A stretch of DNA of 64,000 nt from Hirsutella rhossiliensis (Eukaryota > Ascomycota > Sordariomycetes > Hypocreales > Ophiocordycipitaceae), in the NCBI RefSeq assembly GCF_020360975.1, contig NW_025408668.1:1798001-1862000 (forward strand), given 5' to 3'. Under the pieces are notes generated by a model. The model searched no databases and had not been told where the DNA came from. It saw only the letters and a list, made by a program, of their open reading frames with translations. Below, one piece after another: positions 57,300 through 64,000 of the stretch. The position numbers were made by a program, and so were the translations under genes. Every line of letters starts with the position of its first letter. Within the stretch, counting starts at the first letter, position 1.

Positions 57300-59711
57300 G
57301 GGGGATGGGGGCGATGTGCTCTGAGACAAATCTGCAGTTGGGACCCAACGCTACACAGCAAACAGATATGCCCTCGATACGATGATACGACCATGAGTTC
57401 ATGGCCATCTGTGCGGCACCATGTCTGTGGGGCCGGAAGACCACACATGGACTCGTCAAAGTCTGTCAAGCACCCACAGACGACGGCATGAGCCGGCCCG
57501 CCACGGAACTGCCGTCGACTCGACACAGCTAGCCAGGGTACCCTTTGCGGACGTCCGGCTTCCATGCCGCATCGGCAAACTGTGGTGCCAGAGAATCGAC
57601 ATTTGCCGAGGCGGAAGGCTTGTAGAACGGGGATACCGTGGGACAGACATCTTGATGGACCGTCGACCAACGACCAAGCACGAATAGCACCACGGCGATT
57701 GGTTTGCAAAACGCGTTCGACGCCCCGTGTTTGCTCCTCACTGCGGCCCTTCTACGCTCTCACGGACGGGGAAGCCGGGACGAGGGTGCGGAGGGGGAGG
57801 AGAGGCCATGACAGAGCCAAGGCCCGCAATGTGACGCACATGCGTGACACAGACTCGCGGCGGCCATGTTACAATGGCAGCTCGGTGTTTCACATGCCAC
57901 GGCGGCGAGATGCTGCTGCCACCGTCGCTGTCTGCCTGCCAGGCCGTGGAACGTAAGTCGGCGCAACGAGAGGTGCTGAAAGAATTCTGCATGTTCTGGA
58001 AAGGCCGGGCCAAGACGCCGCCGCCGTTCATGGAAAATCCCGGGAACTGGGAAGATCTTGGGCACCACCTCTTGCGCCTGGGGAGCACTTGCAGCCGAAG
58101 CCAGGCGCCCTCCAATATGATCGGTCTCGCTTCGCACATGCGCCCGCACTACCCAGGACGTCTTGTGGTGGTGAATATTCCCACACCTGAGACGGACATG
58201 GCACCCCACTGCCGCAGCCGTTGCGGTCATCCGGCGGTGCGGGGGATCGCGGGAGACCCTTACTTCTGTCTTGGAAGCTGGAGATTTGCCCATGCCTGCC
58301 TCTCTGACTGAATCGGATGTGCAGCGTCCGGTTCTCGTTTGAGAGGGCTGGTCAGAGCGCAGCAACTGGAAGTCAATGGCATCTTTTAGAGACCAAAGAT
58401 TCGAAAGATTCGAAAGGATTCTAGGCTACTGAACAGCTATACTGTACCGACCTGCCAGCTCCAAGTCTTGGTCATTGCCAAGACTTTGACCGTGGACCCC
58501 CGAACGGCAAATCTGACAGAACAAAGGAAAACCCTGGAGCCGCTACTCTGCTGCAGACACCTTAAAGTTACTGGCCCGTCCTTCGACACGCAGCACATCC
58601 GGTCCGTGCCCCCCTTTGTTCGGGGACGGAGAGTCAGTGCCATCAGCCTGGGATGACAGAACAGGGACGTCGCTTGACTGCTGTGCGGTGGCGGCAGCAT
58701 GCAACACGCAAACCACGAATGGCCTTGGCAACGGGGTTTTCGACAACAAGACGACGACATGTATACCCTGATGGTTGGTTCGCTTTAGACCCCGGGCCTA
58801 GGCGGCTGAACAAGCATCTACAAGGCTTTGCGATCGACTCCCTTCCTCACCCACCTCCATCCAACCTTGCCCACGTCACTTACTGGACGTTCAGACGACA
58901 AAAGCAACGACGTGCATACATTCAACGCGGTGTTGCCCTCTAGTTGCCAAGGGGCATGTGGCAGGTGGGTCGTCGGCTCGGCGGAGAGCGAGCTTACTGA
59001 CGTGGATGCACTCGACCAACATTCCCCTGACCTTACTCGGTAGCGAGGGATGCCCCCTGCGTGGCTTATATATAGGGTTGTCGATCGCTCGTGGCATACG
59101 TAATGAATGTCGACAAGCGAGGACAAAGCCCGAGAGCTGAGGTTGGGTCGAGATCGTTGCTGAGAAAGTGCGAGCTTCTCATGGCTTGGGCCGCGAGGGC
59201 ACCCGCTCGTAATGACGGAGCAACGTTGCGTCCATGTGCTGCATCACCAAATACGCGCAGGCTGCAAGGTACTATGCATGCCGAGATATATGCGGGCTCG
59301 GCGAAGGGCATCTTCCGCAACCCGGCGCCAAGGCACAGATCAGAGCACGAGGCTTGCGATACCAGCCTCAGCAAAGGTCGGCCATGTGCGAGCGGCCGGT
59401 GTCACTGATCAGTTGCGCAACGCCGATGCGACGCACGTCACTCTCATATTCATCTTGACTTGGTGGGAATTCTCTCGCTGATCATCGTTGGGAAACAAAA
59501 GGTCTCGATCCCTCGTCCTGTATGCTCCGTCCCGTCTGCCCCCGTCATCAGCACAACCCATGGTTATTGCTGCCGTCGGCACCGAGTGCCCATCTAAAGG
59601 TATTTACTGGAATGAATCATCAACGCAGGCAGCGAATGTCCAGCCATGTCTCGCTTTGCGCAGCGGTCCCGCAATTAAAAGGAAATATCATCAAACGTTG
59701 CGGCTTGCTCC
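56462..59711. other. Long intergenic region without supportable genes
   Basis: 3.25 kb. Several frames of 100-210 codons are open, but they lack recognisable domains, overlap each other on both strands, and include the (AG)n tract. It contains a 42-bp (AG)21 microsatellite (57255-57296). The right part should be the 3' UTR of the phosphate symporter and the left part the FMO promoter. Confidence 0.55.
57255..57296 (+). repeat. (AG)21 microsatellite
   Basis: Uninterrupted AG dinucleotide run of 42 bp. Confidence 0.97.
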
Positions 59712-61626
59712 TCACCAGTGAGGAGAGTAGGTGATGAAGCCCATGAGGATGCCCGATATCAGCCCGGCAGCAGGGACGGTGATGAACCAGCCGAGGTAGA
59801 TCCACGCCACCATGCGCCAGTTGATGGCACGCCAGTCGCCGTTGCAGAGGCCGACGCCGACAATGGAGCCCGTGATGCATTGGGTGGTGGAGACGGGGAG
59901 CTCTGTGCGTGCGAGTGAGATTAGCCCGAGCTGGCGGACGGGTCACGGCGAGAAAGAAGGGATGTGCTTACCAAGTCGGGTGGCCATGATGACGGTGATG
60001 ACGGAGCCCAGCTCCATGGAGAAGCCTCGGGCAGGGGACATGAGGGTGACGCGGTTGCCGAGGTTGCGCATGATGTGGTAGCCATACGTCCAGAGGCCGA
60101 GGACGATGCCGGTGCCGCCAAAGGCAAGGATCCAAAGGGGCACGTTGGACTGTTTGCCGGGGATCTCGGCGGTGCGCCAGATCTGGTAGATGGAGGCATA
60201 GGGGCCGACGGCGTTGGCGACGTCGTTGGCGCCGTGGGTGAAGGAGGCGGCGGCGGCCGTCATGACCTGAAGGAAAGTGTACAGGAACTCGGCGCGGTTG
60301 TCGAAGTGGCTGGCGTGCGCGTGGATCTCCTCGACGTCGCCGGCCAGCACCGACTTTTCGCTCTGGGAGCTGACGACGTCCTGGTCGACGCCGCGGAGGA
60401 CGAGCCACTTTAGGAACCACCAGACATGAGCGCCCGAGTACCAGGGGCCGTCGGGCTTGGGGCCGATGAGCGACTTGTGCGGCCGCGGGGCGTCGGTGGC
60501 GGCGGCCGTGTCGGCGGGGTCGACGCTCCGGGCCGAAGCACCGGAGCCGGCAGCGACCTTGTCCTCCTTGGTGGCGGCGGCGTGGCCCTGGCCCTGGCCC
60601 TCGAGGTCGTCGGCGGCGGCATACCGGGCTCGGCGAGCGTCGAGCTCGTCGCGGGTCAAGTGGCCCTCGTAAAAGTTGCGGACGATGCCCTGGAAGTCGG
60701 CCGGGGGCGGCGGGACGGGGCCGCGACGGAGCAAAAAGGGCCCCTGGAAGATGTGCCAGGCGCGGAGCTGCCAGTCCTCCTTGACGACGACGCGGTAGAG
60801 CCAGGGAACGAGGAAGAGGGCCATGAGGAGGCCCCAGCCGGCGCCAGCGGCGATGATGACGCCGGGGATCTGGCCGTCGCGCAGGTTGACCGAGTAGTCG
60901 CCGCCCTTCCAGATGAGGAGCATGACGATGAGCGAGGCCGTGACCCAGAAGTAGATGGGGACGAGGACGAGGCCCCTGGCCGTCGGGTTGGAGCGCAGCA
61001 GGACGCCGTACTTTGTGGCGAGGAAGATGATGGCGCCAAAGGCGCCCGACAACACGGGGGCGATGATCCACGCGAGAAAGACCTATGCTGGCGTTAGCGA
61101 CAAGCTCGTTAGGAGCAGCCGGCTCAGGGGCTCGACAGGCTGGAGAGGGGAAACGGCTCACCTGCACTACGCCCCCCCTGATGTCGACGGAGCCGTCCGG
61201 GTGGTAGCCGACCCAGGTGACGGCGTTGGGTCCGAGAGCGCCGACGCCCATGCCGAGGACGCCGCCGAGGATGGAGTGGGTTGTGGAGACGGGCATGCCG
61301 AGGCGGGTGGCCATGGTGAGGTAGCAGCTGGAGGCGATGACGGCGCAGACCATGCCGAGCATCAGGAGGGCGGGCTGGCCGTCGAAGGCGTGGATGTCGA
61401 CGACCTTTGTGCGGATGGTGTCGGCGACGCGGCCGCCGACGCCGAGGGCGCCGCTGAACTCCATGACGGAGGCGCCCAGCATGGCCTGCAGGTAGGAGAC
61501 GGAGCGCGAGGAGACGGAGCTGGCCCACGAGTTTGCGACATCGTTGGCGCCGATGTTCCAGGCGTCGAGGAAGGCAAAGATGGTGCCGACGGCGAAGAGG
61601 AAGTCGTACTGGTGGAGGGTGGCCAT
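59712..61626 (-). CDS. PHO89: Sodium/phosphate symporter (PiT family, PHO-89/PHO-4 type)
   Basis: High-affinity Na+-coupled inorganic phosphate uptake at the plasma membrane. Minus-strand exons 61626-61162, 61082-59972 and 59902-59712 (introns 79 and 69 nt) give 588 aa. Both PiT signature repeats are present: DAWNIGANDVANSWASSVSS in the N-terminal half and FTHGANDVANAVGPYASIY in the C-terminal half, each followed by a conserved PVSTT motif (GMPVSTTHSILGG and ELPVSTTQCITGS). About a dozen hydrophobic membrane segments flank a long hydrophilic cytosolic loop (residues ~265-355) with Ala/Asp-rich filler, the usual topology. The start MATLHQYDFLFAVG matches fungal relatives. In Neurospora the orthologue pho-4 is induced by phosphate starvation through NUC-1. 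CACGTG boxes upstream (62436, 62504, 62966) would fit that control. Confidence 0.95.
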
Positions 61627-61872
61627 GGCGACGGAGTGAGAGGCGCGGCGCGAGGGGAAGGGGAAAGGGGGTGTCTGGGCCTGCGTGCGCGCGCGCCGTG
61701 GGAGCGGGAGGGCGGTAGAGCACCCGAGCGAAGCCCGGAGGTCGGCGGCAGGGAGAAGAAGGGTTTGATGATGGAGGCTTGCTGGGGGAAAGGAGAGAGG
61801 CAGCGCCAAGGGGGGGAGGAGGCAGCCCGTTGGGATATATAGGCACCACGGGAGAACAGCGTCGAGCGGAGC

Positions 61873-61893
61873 GAGAGAGAGAGAGAGAGAGAG
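61873..61893 (+). repeat. (GA)n microsatellite in the symporter promoter or 5' UTR
   Basis: About ten GA units in a row. Confidence 0.95.
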
Positions 61894-62434
61894 TCAGAGC
61901 ACGCGGTGAGGGCTACGCCGGGGCCCAGGAGCGTGGTGTATCTGGCGGTATCAAGTTCCTAGGTGGCTGTTTGAACGAGGCACGAAGCGTGCGTGTCCGT
62001 CGGGGGGCCACATGGGCTGGACTCGAGTGGCGCCCGTCTTCCACCCCTGCCCTTCAAGTTCCCATCTACCGGCGTCCATCTCTGCGTGTGTGATATCTCG
62101 GTCGACGGTTTTGTGTGGATGGGGAGCGGACGGGATGTGCGTATGACGAGAGAGATTGGCAAGCCGTGCCGCGAGGCGGGAAGCTCATTGGACCGGCGCG
62201 GCCCAACACAGACGTTCGCTTGCCCCCGTTTTGTGTTTTTTCTTCTCCTCTTCTCCAGCCTGCCGGCATGGACCCGGGTCTCTAGCGAGTGATGGAGTGC
62301 ATTGCGGCGACGTGGGGACGGTGACAGGGGAGGAAGCTGTCTCGTCCGGTAGCGAGGACGCACGGGGGCCCGTCATTCTGGATGTTCGGCTGCTTGGCTC
62401 CGGTGAACCTGGAAGCGCATGCATACCGCATACA

Positions 62435-62442
62435 GCACGTGG
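62435..62442. promoter_or_regulatory. Candidate NUC-1/Pho4 site (GCACGTGG)
   Basis: GCACGTGG is of the high-affinity Pho4/NUC-1 type (CACGTGG). It lies 809 bp upstream of the phosphate symporter start, with further CACGTG cores at 62504-62509 and 62966-62971. Support is by motif and gene context only. Confidence 0.4.
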
Positions 62443-64000
62443 TTCTTGGCCAGAATCCTACCTTTATGTCGAGCGAGCCTCGTGGGAGGTTTCAAGCCAT
62501 CTACACGTGTGACATGGCTCCGTTTAGGCCAACCTCGGAAGCTGCACAGTACAGAGCCCGTCACGGAACCAGGCCTGCCTGCTCTACGGAATGTGTTTGT
62601 AGTTGGGTTGGTCGTTGCATATATTGCTTGCTTTTTCCCCATCCAGCGCGCCACTCCCGCCTGGGCCAGCTCCAGACGCAGGCCCCGGAATCAGCCGGGG
62701 AGAGCAAAAGGGAATAAAACAAGAAAGCATGGACTAGCTGGACCTCGAGGGAAAGCACACACACAGTTCTGTCAAGACGACTTGTCCAGATCTGGACGCG
62801 GCATAAGAACACTTGGAGAATGTCGTCAGTCTCGGAGACTAAAGAGAGCATGAAGAGGCCCAGTTAGCCGCCCACGGCGTGATCTCGGGGTTCGGATTAT
62901 AGACGGTAGATGTTTTCTTATTACCAGTTGCCTGGAAAGGGACCAATCAAGGCAGGGTCCGCCTCCACGTGCAGAATATCAGATCTTGGCGCTCCACCCA
63001 TGGGGGTTTGCGGATTTGCTCTTCTTGACCGTGTTGGACTTATGTGGGGTGGTTGGAGCCGTGTGCTTTCAGAGCGGCTGTAGCTGGACGCGTTTCTGCT
63101 TGTCCATCTGTCCTTGGCTATACGTCCTCGGACCCGTTCGGTCCTGCTCCTCGACTGATGGCGTCGAGAATGAACGACATGGCACTTCAAGTCGTCAGCA
63201 TTCGGGACGAGGCCGAGGACATCTCATCCGTCGCCATGTCATCACGCGGAAACTAAGAGCAATAAAACTTCGCCCTCTTCGCGGCGCCATCAGTCGGCAA
63301 AAGAACAGAACTGGACGAAAAGGGCGGCGGCCTGACTCGCAACCCTTATCCTCCACGACACCGTTCTCCGCCTTCAAACTCCACAGCCCTCGCCAAGACC
63401 CCGACAGAGCCTTATCTGCTTCTCCGCCTTCTCCTGGTGCCGCCAGCCAGAGCCAGCGGTCGAGGCACGTTGGTGGGCCAAGCCTGTTGTTGTTCTGCCA
63501 AGCCTTCGCTTGTCTCGACACGAAGATGCGCTATTCTTTTCCTTTGACACACACACACGACGCCGCTTCTTTCTCAGCTTTGCGGTCGATCATGCTAATC
63601 TAGCTGTAATTACAAACGGGGGTGGGCGGGCATCCAATTGCGTCCCCTCGTGCCCGTCTCTTCCCAACACGAGGGCATTGATGCCATGTCCGGGCCCCCT
63701 CTTACATGCTCCATACTGCGAACATGGGACACAACAGCTCCGCGGTCGGCCTTTCTCGCCATCGACGCCTTCCCCATGGCCGGCGGAACATGGCCTTTTA
63801 TGTCGGCATCTCGCCCTCTCTCTTGCGGGTCATGATCAACCTCAAGCATCCCGCAGATGGGCGTCTCTGACGGCCAACCGGAGGGGTGGCGCCGAGGATG
63901 CGTTATGAGACCCTGAGTGTGAGGAACCAGTCTGGCTAGGAATGTCTCGCTCGGAATGTGCGCCGAGCCTCCTTTCTTGTAGAAGGATGGGGAGAACACA

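Larger units (their letters stand above)
61627..64000. other. Region upstream of the phosphate symporter, no supportable gene
   Basis: 2.4 kb. It contains a (GA)n tract (61873-61893) about 250 bp before the symporter start and three CACGTG boxes. The open frames present lack known domains. A gene might begin beyond the right edge. Confidence 0.55.

Noticed and set aside
57071..58365. Possible genes on either strand (155-212 codons)
   Set aside because: They overlap each other on opposite strands. One runs through the (AG)n tract as Ser-Leu repeats, and no motif or intron supports them.
59921..61842. Long frames (up to 613 codons) overlapping the phosphate symporter
   Set aside because: Alternative frames of the symporter exons. 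Only the chosen frame and introns give both GANDVAN signatures and membrane helices.
62986..63603. 205-codon plus-strand frame near the right edge
   Set aside because: No domain, unusual composition, and no start context or relatives recalled.

Overview
The window looks like a contig from a filamentous ascomycete, most likely a Sordariomycete and plausibly Hypocreales. The evidence is GC-rich genes with short introns (about 49-140 nt) using GT..AG ends and CTAAC/CTGAC-type branch sites, a striatin/PRO11 gene, an Mnn4/LicD-type gene, and strong RIP (repeat-induced point mutation) in the repeats. The species cannot be named from the sequence alone.

The first ~31.7 kb is a nested transposon graveyard. 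It is almost free of CpA and TpG and full of TpA, with TAA/TAG stops in every frame. Translating through these RIP stops identifies the parts. They are: the 3' end of a LINE (1-~864); a Ty1/Copia element on the minus strand split by a complete Ty3/Gypsy chromovirus (1330-8335, 186-bp LTRs, TSD CCGTT); a Fot1/pogo-type DNA transposon (9673-11861) with perfect 45-bp TIRs and a TA duplication that is NOT RIP-mutated; unassigned degenerate repeats (11.9-17.9 kb); a 1.9-kb non-autonomous LTR element (17933-19805, TSD GTAGT); a second chromovirus on the minus strand (20982-28788, 257-bp LTRs); and a truncated Gypsy with only a recognisable gag (28.8-31.25 kb). Both Gypsy elements carry a long antisense reading frame between pol and the 3' LTR, which is the most unusual signal here.

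At ~31.7 kb the composition switches sharply to normal. The first euchromatic kilobases hold two convergent broken halves of what looks like a DUF7580-like/subtilase fusion protein of the fungal NLR-associated type. They meet at about 32.60 kb, as expected from an inversion.

From 34.9 kb on there is an ordinary gene-rich region: striatin (STRIPAK scaffold, +), tRNA-Asp(GTC) (+), a secreted LicD/Mnn4-like protein (+), the DNA mismatch-repair/meiotic endonuclease subunit MLH3 (-), a Ser-rich conserved fungal protein (+), a conserved protein of unknown function (-), the Arp2/3 subunit ARPC3 (+), the tRNA m1A58 methyltransferase subunit TRM6 (-), a flavin-containing monooxygenase (-) and a PHO-89/PHO-4 type Na+/phosphate symporter (-). 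These are housekeeping or conserved genes with no sign of a biosynthetic cluster or shared pathway. Long gene-free stretches (38-41 kb, 56.5-59.7 kb, 61.6-64 kb) contain simple repeats and scattered motifs but no supportable genes.
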